Source: an uncultured Oscillospiraceae bacterium (GTDB lineage: Bacteria; Bacillota; Clostridia; Oscillospirales; Acutalibacteraceae). From it: DNA of 49,200 nucleotides. How positions within the stretch are numbered: position 1 is the first letter of the stretch; every line of letters begins with the position of its first letter. This document shows, in pieces, positions 15,227 to 23,100 of this stretch. The notes beneath the pieces were generated by a model that saw nothing but the letters and a program-made list of their open reading frames with translations, did no database searches and was not told where the DNA came from. The stretch covers positions 1-49,200 of the forward strand of contig URED01000014.1 in assembly GCA_900546785.1 (NCBI GenBank). Reading direction: 5' to 3'. The position numbers were made by a program, and so were the translations under genes.

Positions 15227-17344
15227 TCAAAATTCATCTTCAAAGCGGTGCAGCCTTGCGGCGATAACGCTCATATCGTCCTCCCGCGTGTTTTTCGCCG
15301 CTTCAAGCGCGCTTTGCAGTATGGCGTTTGCAAGCGTATCCGCGCTCATATCCTGCGCGTTCAGCAGTATTTCCGTATCGGGGGCGGAAATGCCGTCGCT
15401 TGCCATAACGATAAGATCGCCGTCGTTAAGCGCCGCCGTGCGTTTTGCAAATTCAACGCTTCTCAGTATCCCGGCGGGCAGCGACGAAAGCTCGCACTTC
15501 GTTATTTTCCCGTTTTTAACGATATAGGTCGCGGGCGCGCCCGCCTTGTAGATCTCCGCTCTGCCCGTAAAAAGATCCACGCATGCGCAGTCAAGCGTTG
15601 CCAGGCTCTCGTCCGCCGATTTAACGAGCAGCGCGGAATTGACAACCTTGAGCGCGCTGTCAAAACCAAACCCCGCGGCAAGCAGCCTGGAAAGCAGACC
15701 CGCGCCCATGGCGCCGTCTATCGCCGCCCTGCCGCCCTGACCCATGCCGTCGCTTATGATAAGCACGCTTCTGCCGTGCCCGTCGTTCACGGTCTTGATC
15801 GTGTCGCCGCAGAGGGGGCCTTCTGCGCTGTGCTGCGCAAAACCGATCTCCAGCGAATAACAGGGTTTCTCGGTAAACGTGATCATGGTCTCGTCCTTGA
15901 AATGCGTTACGGAACAGTTGTCAAGATAACGGGAGCACGCTTTTGCGATCTCCTTTTGCAGCGTTTTGTCAGAAAAACCCGTTTCCCGCCCCGGCGCAAG
16001 GATCTCTATACGCTCTCTGCCGTATTTATCTTCTATTACCGAAATACTTTTCGGGTATATCTCGTATTCGCTCAGGGCGCGGCGTATCCTGCCCGCAGCG
16101 GCAGTATCAAAAAATTCCGCCTCGTCAAACTCCCTTGCAAGATCAAACAGCATATCGGAGATCGAAAAAAACTGATCCGCCGCCACCATTCTGATCTCGT
16201 TCGTCCTTTCGTTGATCAGCTCCTCAGCGGGGAAGCCGTTCTCTTTATCGGCAAGCTGCGCCCGCCTGCTGTTCATTTCGTCAATCTTTTCGCGCACCTC
16301 ATTTACGCTCTCACTGATATAATTGATCGCCCCGCCGGCAAAGCGAAGCCGCATAACAAGGCTTTGGCGCAAAGAGCCGTCCGGCGTAATGTTCTCGCCG
16401 CCCCTGAAGAACGCTGTCAGCTTATCCTTTACTATTCCCGGGCAGAGCGCAAGCAGGGCGCAGGCTACAGCGCTCTCCGCAAAATATTCTATGCCGGCGC
16501 CCGTCGCAACGGTAAACAGCGCGGAAGAAAGGCAAAATGACACGGCCGCGGCAACCGTGCCGAACGAGCAGAAAAGACAGGCAAGGAGCGCCGAAAATCC
16601 GTAAGAGCCTGTTAAAAACAGCGATTCTTCACTTGTTAGGGAAAGTGCAAAGCCCGTGCACAGCGCAAGCATGATCCCCATTTTATCCGAACCGTAGCAG
16701 ACCGTTATCAGCACAAGAAGTACGGCGGCGCATCTGGCAACGGAAAAGCCCGCTATGGTGATGCCCGCAAGTCCCGTAAGCAGAAGCGACGCGGAGATGA
16801 TAATACACGTCAAATCCGATACCGGCAGGGCGCGCAGCCGTAAGCGCTTAAAGCTGCAGCCGAGCGTTCTGTAAAAAAAGAATGCGCCCACCCCGGCAAG
16901 GATGCTCTGCGCGGCAGTGATCGCAAGATCCGCCGCCGTGCCGCCCGTTTTTATATCTACAACAAGTCCCGTTGCCGCAGAGGCACAAAAGGAGAGCAGC
17001 ATGGGTAAAAAAATATTTGCCCTGCAATCTGCAAGATCAAGCGCAAGCGCGCCTAGAAAAGCAATAAGCACCGCCGCAGCGCAGCGCGCAAAATCCTGCG
17101 GACGGAACAGAAGATAACCCAGCGCAGCCCCTGCGGCGGAATAAAAATAATTCTTTTTTTTGGAAACGGTGACCAGAGAAACGGCAAAGGGAGAAACGCT
17201 TTGCAGCACGGTGCTTTGCGCCAGAATGAGCGCCGCGGCAAAATAGGCAGCGGCTTCCAGCACCGCATGCGCTTTTTTGCCCTTAACGGTCTTCTTTATT
17301 TTGGCAAGTTTTTCGTTTTTCTGCGCCGTTTTCATTTTTTTCAC
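15227..17344 (-). CDS. spoIIE: SpoIIE-like stage II sporulation serine phosphatase
   Basis: 705 residues. The N-terminal half (about 30-310) is a run of around ten hydrophobic segments. A linker follows, then a C-terminal PP2C-type phosphatase domain with IISDGMGQGGRAAIDG, IVMASDGISAPDTEI and REDDMSVIAA, which supply the metal-binding aspartates. SpoIIE sits at the polar septum and dephosphorylates SpoIIAA to switch on sigma-F in the forespore. The protein is shorter than the 827-residue Bacillus subtilis enzyme, mostly in the middle, as is common in Clostridia. It marks the host as an endospore former, or a recent descendant of one. First gene of a likely spoIIE-glmS transcript. Confidence 0.9.
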   Translation of the reverse strand: MKKMKTAQKNEKLAKIKKTVKGKKAHAVLEAAAYFAAALILAQSTVLQSVSPFAVSLVTVSKKKNYFYSAAGAALGYLLFRPQDFARCAAAVLIAFLGALALDLADCRANIFLPMLLSFCASAATGLVVDIKTGGTAADLAITAAQSILAGVGAFFFYRTLGCSFKRLRLRALPVSDLTCIIISASLLLTGLAGITIAGFSVARCAAVLLVLITVCYGSDKMGIMLALCTGFALSLTSEESLFLTGSYGFSALLACLFCSFGTVAAAVSFCLSSALFTVATGAGIEYFAESAVACALLALCPGIVKDKLTAFFRGGENITPDGSLRQSLVMRLRFAGGAINYISESVNEVREKIDEMNSRRAQLADKENGFPAEELINERTNEIRMVAADQFFSISDMLFDLAREFDEAEFFDTAAAGRIRRALSEYEIYPKSISVIEDKYGRERIEILAPGRETGFSDKTLQKEIAKACSRYLDNCSVTHFKDETMITFTEKPCYSLEIGFAQHSAEGPLCGDTIKTVNDGHGRSVLIISDGMGQGGRAAIDGAMGAGLLSRLLAAGFGFDSALKVVNSALLVKSADESLATLDCACVDLFTGRAEIYKAGAPATYIVKNGKITKCELSSLPAGILRSVEFAKRTAALNDGDLIVMASDGISAPDTEILLNAQDMSADTLANAILQSALEAAKNTREDDMSVIAARLHRFEDEF

Positions 17345-17445
17345 TTCCGTAATTTATTCACACAGCAAAAGTATAAATCAGGAAGGATAAAAAAATTGTC
17401 ATAAAGGGTAAACCTTTCCTACACAGGGAAAATACTTTTCATAAA

Positions 17446-17470
17446 ATAAAAAAACCGCGCCGAAGCGCGG
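17446..17470 (-). terminator. Terminator after the DUF2238-like gene
   Basis: On the minus strand CCGCGC-TTCG-GCGCGG (17455-17470) is followed by TTTTTTTATTTT. This is a textbook rho-independent terminator with a stable UUCG loop. Confidence 0.85.
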
Positions 17471-17488
17471 AAGATCAAAAAATTCAGA

Positions 17489-18172
17489 TCACCTTTTTTT
17501 ATTTTTTTTGCGGTTTCTGAGCACGATCATAAAGATCATTCCCAAAACGCCGCCAACGGCGTTCATCATCATATCCGTCATCGTATCATACAGCCCCAGA
17601 TAGCCGTATTCGCCGTTGTATTTGGAAAGGTCAAACATGGCTGTCTCCTCCCCCGCCTTGGCAAGCTGAAGATTCGTGCCGTGCAGCGTGTCCATAAGAA
17701 ATTCGTAAAATTCCCAGCCCACGGCAATGGAAAGCGCAAACATAAGCCCGAAAATCGCGGCTAACGTTGCGGCGCACTGCCCTTTTTTGCGCTGGATGAT
17801 ACAGGCAAAATCATAGCCGAAGGACGCGCACACAAAGCCGGAGAGCACGTGCATAAAAATATCGAACCACCAGATCTTATCAAACATGCCCATATAAGAA
17901 CCTATGACGATCCCGATAAAGATGATGATATTGAGCAGCGTTTGCGAAAGCGGCGGCACCTCTTCTATAAACGAGCCGTTGCCGAATACCTGAAACATAT
18001 CCCACAGGTGGGTAAATATGAAGCAGAAAACGGATTCAAAGCCCATAACCAGATCGCCGTTTATAAAAGAATATGCCGCGCATATCAAAAGCGCAATGCG
18101 CGTTAGGATCCAAAAGGCAAATTGTGCCTTGGGTATGCTTTTCGTGGGGTGTTTTTTTAATTGATAAGCCAT
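17489..18172 (-). CDS. DUF2238/YjdF-like integral membrane protein
   Basis: A 227-residue membrane protein with about six hydrophobic segments. Conserved charged/aromatic islands occur between helices: WWFDIFMHVLSGF, VGWEFYEFLMDTLHG and YDTMTDMMMNAVGG, the pattern of the DUF2238 (YjdF) family, whose function is not known. The ATG at 18172 is chosen because AAAGGAAA ends about 8 bases before it. The ATG at 18178 would leave only 2-3 bases. Transcribed alone and ended by the terminator at 17455-17470. Confidence 0.75.
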   Translation of the reverse strand: MAYQLKKHPTKSIPKAQFAFWILTRIALLICAAYSFINGDLVMGFESVFCFIFTHLWDMFQVFGNGSFIEEVPPLSQTLLNIIIFIGIVIGSYMGMFDKIWWFDIFMHVLSGFVCASFGYDFACIIQRKKGQCAATLAAIFGLMFALSIAVGWEFYEFLMDTLHGTNLQLAKAGEETAMFDLSKYNGEYGYLGLYDTMTDMMMNAVGGVLGMIFMIVLRNRKKNKKR

Positions 18173-18249
18173 AATCATTTTCCTTTAAAAATAAATAACA
18201 GATATACTATATCATAAACGGGCAAAAAGTCAAATCAAAAAAAAGCGGT

Positions 18250-18261
18250 CTGTTTAAACAG
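18250..18261. promoter_or_regulatory. Perfect palindrome CTGTTTAAACAG
   Basis: A 12-base perfect palindrome flanked by GCGGT and CGGTTTT. The 13-mer AAACAGCGGTTTT that forms its right half recurs at 18325-18337. It lies between two divergent genes, 144 bases before the -35 of the ligase promoter. Candidate operator; no regulator is assigned. Confidence 0.35.
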
Positions 18262-18404
18262 CGGTTTTGCGAAGCTCAAAACATGCAAAAATCAGAAATG
18301 CCGCAGCGCTGTAATATGACGCCGAAACAGCGGTTTTCACCCGCAAACTGATAAGCATGCTTTTTAACAGGCTTAATGATTTGTATAAAATCAAAAACTA
18401 TTTA

Positions 18405-18433
18405 TTAAGAATTGATAAACATTTGCCTATAAT
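18405..18433 (+). promoter_or_regulatory. Promoter of the acyl-CoA-ligase-like gene
   Basis: TTAAGA at 18405-18410, 17-base spacer, TATAAT at 18428-18433, giving a leader of about 65 bases to the ATG at 18504. Confidence 0.5.
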
Positions 18434-18503
18434 GTTGAAAGTTTGCGTTGGTTCTATTAAAATGATACCGAAACAACCAAAAATCAGAAACGGAGATATT
18501 CAT

Positions 18504-20180
18504 ATGGAATACACTTCAAAGTATAATGTAAGAACAACGATGTACCAGCAGTTTGAAAATTCTGCAAAGCAAAGGGGAGATAATCCCTGCCTGTATTACT
18601 ACAACAACACCTTAAGCTGGAATGAAACGAGCGAGCTGGTGGACAGATGCGCCGCAGCGCTTGCCGCAAACGGCGTAAAGAAGGGCGACAGAGTTATCAT
18701 CTGCCTGCCGAACATGCCGCAGTGCATAGCCGCCATTTACGCTGTGAACAAGCTCGGCGCGATCGCCTCCATGTTGCACCCGCTCTCCGTTAAATCAGAG
18801 GCGGATTACGCCATCAAGCTTGTGGGCGCTAAATTTGCCTTTTGCTTTGACGTTTCCGAAAAGGCTTTCAAGGATAATCCGGACGTGACCGTCGTTAAGT
18901 GCAAAACGGCATATTATTTCCCCAAAACGCCGTACGGCTTTATGGCAAACCTGGTTTACAAAAAGAAGATCAAGGGCAAGACCGCCCCTGCAACAAATGT
19001 TAAAAAGCTGATCGATTGGGCGGATTTCCTGAAAGAGGGCGACGAGTACATCAGGGAGAACGGCATACCCGAAACGCAGACGGATTATGCCGCAACCGCC
19101 GCCGTTATGATGACGGGCGGCACAACGGGCAACCCCAAGGGCGTTATGCTCTCTTCTGAAAACATAAACAACCTTTCCTATGAGCTTGTGGACGTTGTTA
19201 CAACCGTTCTTGACATGCAGATAGATCAGGATAAGGACGGCATGCTCACCGCGCTTCCCGTATTCCACGGCTTCGGCTTTGCGCTTTGCATGCATGTTTC
19301 CATGTGCGTGGGCATGGCGCAGTCGCTTTGGCCGCAGTTTGACGCTAAAATGTGCTCACAGGCAATCAAAAAATATCATCTGAATTATATCTTCGGCGTG
19401 CCGGATTTCTTTGAAAAGGTATATAAAGCCGGCTACCTCAAGGGCATAGATATGAGCAATATGAAGCTCATCGGCTCCGGCGGAGACGTTGTGCCCTATA
19501 CGCTTACCGAAAAAATGGATCGGCTGCTTAAAGACAACGGCGCAAAATGCCACTTCGTTACGGGCTACGGCTTAACCGAATGCGTAACGGTTTGCACATT
19601 TACCGACCCGCTTCGCGAGGCGCCCCAGGGCTGCATCGGCATTCCCACCTATAATATTGAGGTCATGACCGTTAAGCCGGGCACTACGGAGGAAGTCAAG
19701 GGCGAGGACGGCGAGCTTTGCGTTTACGGCCCCACCCTAATGCAGGGCTACTGGAATGACCCGGAGGAGACCGCAAAAATGCTTGTTCAGCATGAGGACG
19801 GCAGAGTATGGCTCCATACCGGCGATATGTGCTTTATTGACGAAAAAGGCGATATCTATTACCGCCAGCGCCTGAAGAGAGTTTATAAGATCAGCGGATA
19901 CCTTGTTTACCCCTCCTTTATTGAGGAGACCTACCGCTCCATGGCGGAGATCTATGACTGCTGCGTGATCGGCAAAGAGGACGGCGGCAAAACGATGCTG
20001 AAGCTCTTTGTTGTTAAAAACAAGAAATTCGCAAAGGACGATGAGGAAGCGCTCACCGCCAAGATCAGGCATTTTGGTGAGCAAAACCTTTCCAAATGGA
20101 GCATTCCCAGAGAAATCGTTTATATCGACGAGCTTCCCCGCACCAAGGTGGGCAAAGTAGATTTCAAGGTTTTGAACTGA
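18504..20180 (+). CDS. AMP-dependent synthetase/ligase (long-chain acyl-CoA ligase-like)
   Basis: A 558-residue class I adenylate-forming enzyme. Core motifs are the P-loop-like MMTGGTTGNPKGVMLS, FVTGYGLTEC (A5), LHTGDMCFIDEKG (A7), YKISGYLVYPSFIEE (A8) and PRTKVGKVDFK with the catalytic lysine near the C-terminus (A10). It activates a carboxylic acid as acyl-AMP and normally transfers it to CoA. The fatty-acid chain length or a different acid cannot be told by eye. The start at ATG 18504 follows CGGAGATATT. An in-frame ATG at 18357 is rejected because it precedes the promoter. Monocistronic, with a terminator 24 bases after the stop. Confidence 0.88.
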   Translation: MEYTSKYNVRTTMYQQFENSAKQRGDNPCLYYYNNTLSWNETSELVDRCAAALAANGVKKGDRVIICLPNMPQCIAAIYAVNKLGAIASMLHPLSVKSEADYAIKLVGAKFAFCFDVSEKAFKDNPDVTVVKCKTAYYFPKTPYGFMANLVYKKKIKGKTAPATNVKKLIDWADFLKEGDEYIRENGIPETQTDYAATAAVMMTGGTTGNPKGVMLSSENINNLSYELVDVVTTVLDMQIDQDKDGMLTALPVFHGFGFALCMHVSMCVGMAQSLWPQFDAKMCSQAIKKYHLNYIFGVPDFFEKVYKAGYLKGIDMSNMKLIGSGGDVVPYTLTEKMDRLLKDNGAKCHFVTGYGLTECVTVCTFTDPLREAPQGCIGIPTYNIEVMTVKPGTTEEVKGEDGELCVYGPTLMQGYWNDPEETAKMLVQHEDGRVWLHTGDMCFIDEKGDIYYRQRLKRVYKISGYLVYPSFIEETYRSMAEIYDCCVIGKEDGGKTMLKLFVVKNKKFAKDDEEALTAKIRHFGEQNLSKWSIPREIVYIDELPRTKVGKVDFKVLN

Positions 20181-20204
20181 TTTTCACATCATACAAACAA
20201 ATAA

Positions 20205-20247
20205 AAAACAGGCTGATTGATTTTAAGATCGATCGGCCTGTTTTTTT
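20205..20247 (+). terminator. Terminator of the acyl-CoA-ligase-like gene
   Basis: AACAGGCTGAT(T)GAT at 20207-20220 pairs with ATCGATCGGCCTGTT, followed by TTTTTTG. Confidence 0.75.
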
Positions 20248-20375
20248 GTGAGTTCAATACATTTTTCTATTATATCATTTATAATCCGCCTGTTTTCATA
20301 AGTCAGTTCACCTAATTCGCTCTCAATGAAAACCGCTTCGCTTTCACCTGTAAGCAGCCAATCTGTTGTTACGCG
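20223..20375 (-). pseudogene. C-terminal remnant of an XRE-family regulator
   Basis: The minus-strand frame ending at the TAA at 20223-20225 reads RVTTDWLLTGESEAVFIESE, then a GELTYENRRIINDIIEKC tail. This is the usual end of Cro/C1-type regulators (...V(S/T)xDWLLTGE), which follows the helix-turn-helix. The helix-turn-helix itself is absent. The frame meets a TGA about 55 bases upstream, and those bases are the coding start of the opposite-strand TM2 gene. The regulator has therefore lost its N-terminal two thirds at about 20,370. Confidence 0.6.
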
Positions 20376-20617
20376 CAGGGCTTTTGGCAATTTTCTTAGG
20401 GCATCTGGGAATACATTGGTTTTATCTCAAATTCAATACAAAGGGCATTATCAATATCGTGCTCACCCTTGTTTGCCTGCTGTTCACGTTCCTGCTCGTT
20501 TTTCTGTCTTGGCTAACTTTTTTGGGCCTTGCGGCAATCTGGGTATATAATATAGTCATTGCAATAAAGATATTTGCCGGCAAGCAAAACGACGCGGACG
20601 GAAAAGCTTTAAGATAA
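20366..20617 (+). CDS. TM2-domain membrane protein, probably missing its N-terminus
   Basis: An 83-residue frame whose body RAGLLAIFLGHLGIHWFYLK is a TM2 domain, followed by a second hydrophobic segment and a short polar tail. TM2 proteins normally start 6-12 residues earlier with a basic Met-containing stretch. Here only TTG at 20366 (no ribosome binding site) is available, with a TAA 12 bases upstream. The homology begins exactly where the opposite-strand regulator remnant ends, so the 5' end was probably lost in the same rearrangement. Function of TM2 proteins in bacteria is unknown. Confidence 0.6.
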   Translation: MLRAGLLAIFLGHLGIHWFYLKFNTKGIINIVLTLVCLLFTFLLVFLSWLTFLGLAAIWVYNIVIAIKIFAGKQNDADGKALR

Positions 20618-20638
20618 GGATAACAAACGATATAACAA

Positions 20639-20672
20639 ACGCCGCTTGAACATTTAGTTCAAGCGGCGTATT
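20639..20672. terminator. Hairpin between convergent TM2 gene and CYTH operon
   Basis: ACGCCGCTTGAAC (20639-20651) pairs perfectly with GTTCAAGCGGCGT (20657-20669). The U-tracts are weak on both sides; it could still stop transcription from either direction. Confidence 0.55.
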
Positions 20673-20693
20673 TATCTGTTTCAGATTATAGCT

Positions 20694-21425
20694 TTAATGT
20701 TTGATCCCGTAGATCTTGGCTAAAACGGAATTGCGATAAGCTTTATCCTGCGTAACTTCTTTTATGACTTTCAAAAACGGCGGGAGCGCAAAGCTTTCGG
20801 TTTCAGCTTTAAGCTCTATTTCAAGCAGCGCTTTATCCTGCCAGAACGGGAAAATATCCAGCTCAAAGCATTTTTCGCCGTACAGCAGCAGATAGCGCCG
20901 TTTATACAGCACTTTTTGACCCTTTATGCTTTCTGCATACTGCGCCTGCGTGATGCGCGTTTCATGCTCTATCCTTTTCATTTCGGAAAGCTTGATCTTC
21001 TCTGTTTTGATATAGATAAAATCGCCGTCCCGCCCGCGCTTTCTTACCCGGAACCTGCCGCCGGCATTCTCCACATACGCCTGCGCAATATCTGCAAAAT
21101 CGCATAGCTCGTAACGCAAAAGCATTTCTTCATCCGGCTTTTCTATCAAAAATTTACGCTCTATCTCAAGCGGTTCGGGTATGCCAAGGAAAAAATCGAT
21201 CTCCGCGGCAAGGGCGCTTTCATCTGCGGCAAGGCGCAGATGCTCGTTGCCGAGCCAGCTTTTAATTACGCTGCGGCTCTGATTGCTTTGAATAAAAACC
21301 GCCGAGTATGCATAGTTCTGCGCGTTCGTTCTGCACGGAACGTCAATATCAAATTCGGCTCTGCCGCCGTATTTTTTTACGATCTTACCGGCGTTTTCAA
21401 AACCGATGACCGCGATCTTTTCCAT
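20694..21425 (-). CDS. CYTH-domain protein with an 85-residue N-terminal extension
   Basis: 243 residues. The CYTH fold (triphosphate tunnel) begins with the signature EIERK at 87-91 and continues with RFRVRKRG, IYIKTEK, RIEHETRI and YKRRYLLLY. These line up the alternating basic and acidic side chains that bind inorganic triphosphate or nucleoside triphosphates with metal ions. The preceding FFLGIPEPLEIERKFLI resembles the junction in AAA-ATPase/CYTH proteins. The N-terminal part could be the tail of such an ATPase domain without its P-loop; this is a by-eye inference. ATG follows the upstream stop directly (TGAATG). Likely activity is triphosphatase; in this operon it may remove or sense a nucleotide or polyphosphate made by the ATP-grasp partners. 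Confidence 0.8.
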   Translation of the reverse strand: MEKIAVIGFENAGKIVKKYGGRAEFDIDVPCRTNAQNYAYSAVFIQSNQSRSVIKSWLGNEHLRLAADESALAAEIDFFLGIPEPLEIERKFLIEKPDEEMLLRYELCDFADIAQAYVENAGGRFRVRKRGRDGDFIYIKTEKIKLSEMKRIEHETRITQAQYAESIKGQKVLYKRRYLLLYGEKCFELDIFPFWQDKALLEIELKAETESFALPPFLKVIKEVTQDKAYRNSVLAKIYGIKH

Positions 21426-22160
21426 TCAGCTCATCTCTTTTTCTATATATTCGCAATACAGGCGCAGGATATCTATATCCGTTTTATCATAGACCATTCT
21501 TGCGCCCACGGTATCCTCTATCTCGTTAAAAACGGCTGCGCCGCCGTCAAAAACAAAATCTATGCCGATATAATCATATTTTAGCAGGGAGGCGATCCTG
21601 TCAACAAGCGCCCTTTCGCTTTCGCTGAGCGCATAAACGCTTGCCGAGCCGCCAAGGCAGTAATTGGAGCGGAAATCCGTTTCGCTCGTTCTTAAAACGG
21701 CGCAGATGATTTTGCCGCCGATCAGCCACACGCGCAGATCGCGCCCAAGCTGCGAGGCGGGCTTTTGGTAAACATAGCCGGGTTTAAGCTCTATCTTTCC
21801 GCTCTTAATAAGCCGCACGCCCCTGCCGCCCCTGCCGTTTGACGGCTTTTCAACAAGCGGCGGCTGCGTCTGATTGACCGGCATGATCCTTATGCCGTTT
21901 TTCTGCATAAATTCATAGCAGCGCTGCTTGTCGTTTGCAAGCCGCGTCAGCGGGGCAGGGTTAAAAACACGCACGCTGCGGCGTTCAAACGCCTGCGCGA
22001 TCTCCGCATTATTCGTTCTGTTGATCACAAAATCGGCGGGCATATCCGGGTCAAGCTCCTCCTCCAAAACAAGGCGCACGCCCAGATGCTTTTTAAATTT
22101 TTCTACGGAAAAGGCGTTGCGCCGCGCCTCTGCCGCACTGTATATCAGGATTCCGTTCAC
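21426..22160 (-). CDS. RimK-like ATP-grasp protein 2
   Basis: 244 residues. ATP-grasp landmarks are VEKPSNGRGGRGVRLI (phosphate-binding strand and loop), RDLRVWLIGGKIICAVLR, YDYIGIDFVF and the metal-binding end FNEIEDTVGARM with E and possibly E/D ligands. RimK-type enzymes add an amino acid, often glutamate, to the carboxyl end of a protein, peptide or cofactor through an acyl-phosphate. The N-terminal region is short and the central domain compact compared with RimK (about 300 residues). GTG start at 22160 overlaps the upstream stop by 4 bases (GTGA); stop abuts the CYTH gene. The substrate is unknown. Confidence 0.8.
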   Translation of the reverse strand: MNGILIYSAAEARRNAFSVEKFKKHLGVRLVLEEELDPDMPADFVINRTNNAEIAQAFERRSVRVFNPAPLTRLANDKQRCYEFMQKNGIRIMPVNQTQPPLVEKPSNGRGGRGVRLIKSGKIELKPGYVYQKPASQLGRDLRVWLIGGKIICAVLRTSETDFRSNYCLGGSASVYALSESERALVDRIASLLKYDYIGIDFVFDGGAAVFNEIEDTVGARMVYDKTDIDILRLYCEYIEKEMS

Positions 22161-22972
22161 AGCCTGCTCCTTATCTCTTCAAAGATGAGCGGCGCAATAT
22201 CCACGCCCGTGCAGTTCATGATATTGATGATATGGGCGTTGCTGTTTACCTCGCAGACGATGCCGCCTTCAAACAGATCCACCCCGCCGAACGTAAGACC
22301 GAGCGCCTCGCAGGCGGCAACTGCGGTCTGCTTTTCCTCTGCGCTTGGCGTATAGGGCGTCATGCTGCCGCCGTTCGTTACATTGGCGCGGAAATCGTTT
22401 TTGTTTTCCCGCCTTACCGCGCAGACGGCTTTGCCGCCGACGACCTCTATTCGGATATCCCGCCCTGCGGCGCTTTCTATAAATTCCTGCAAAATAAAAG
22501 GCTTTTCCGTAATATGGCGCAGAATATCCGCTTTGCTTTTGCAAAGAAACACCTGCTCCCCGAACGAGCCGTAGCATTCCTTAAAAACAAGCGGAAGCCC
22601 CAGACGCCGGACGGCGCCGTTTACAAATTCGGAAAGATCCGCCTTAAAATACGTCATCGGCGAGGCAAGCGTTTCGGGCTGCTTTACGATACCGCCGAGC
22701 GCGATATACGTTTTTGCCTTGTCATCGCAAAGGGCTATGCTTTTTGCGCTGTTAAAAACGGGAATGCCGTTCTTTTCCAGCCGCGCGGCAAGATTTACAT
22801 CCTTATCCCAAAACAGCACAAAATCCGCCGCAGGCGCGTCCAGCGCCAGCTCCAGATTGGTTCTGAGCTCCAGCCCGACGCCGCACGCCGCCGCGCTTTC
22901 CAGCAGATGGCGGTGGAGCGTATTATATTTTTCGCCGGTCAAAAAATGATTTACCGCAAGTATACCTTTCAC
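22157..22972 (-). CDS. RimK-like ATP-grasp protein 1
   Basis: 271 residues, first gene of a three-gene operon. ATP-grasp motifs are LVFKECYGSFGEQVFL, FILQEFIESAAGRDIRIEV, GGKAVCAVRR and the metal site IVCEVNSNAHIINI (E and N). The N-terminal part (FVLFWDKDVNLAARLEKNG) fits the pre-ATP-grasp fold. It is a different paralogue from the downstream copy, as the metal-binding motifs differ (CEVNSN against NEIEDT). GTG start at 22972, with AAAGGCGAAAAAA before it. A ligase forming an amide or peptide bond on an unknown acceptor is the best reading. Confidence 0.82.
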   Translation of the reverse strand: MKGILAVNHFLTGEKYNTLHRHLLESAAACGVGLELRTNLELALDAPAADFVLFWDKDVNLAARLEKNGIPVFNSAKSIALCDDKAKTYIALGGIVKQPETLASPMTYFKADLSEFVNGAVRRLGLPLVFKECYGSFGEQVFLCKSKADILRHITEKPFILQEFIESAAGRDIRIEVVGGKAVCAVRRENKNDFRANVTNGGSMTPYTPSAEEKQTAVAACEALGLTFGGVDLFEGGIVCEVNSNAHIINIMNCTGVDIAPLIFEEIRSRL

Positions 22973-23100
22973 TTTTTTCGCCTTTCGTTGTGATTTCCGA
23001 TTTGTTTTTTTACTTTTTTATACTTTATCATTTTTTCTTGCTTTTTTCAATGCGCTGATATAAAATAGATATACTTAATGATATAGCGGAGGAATATTAA

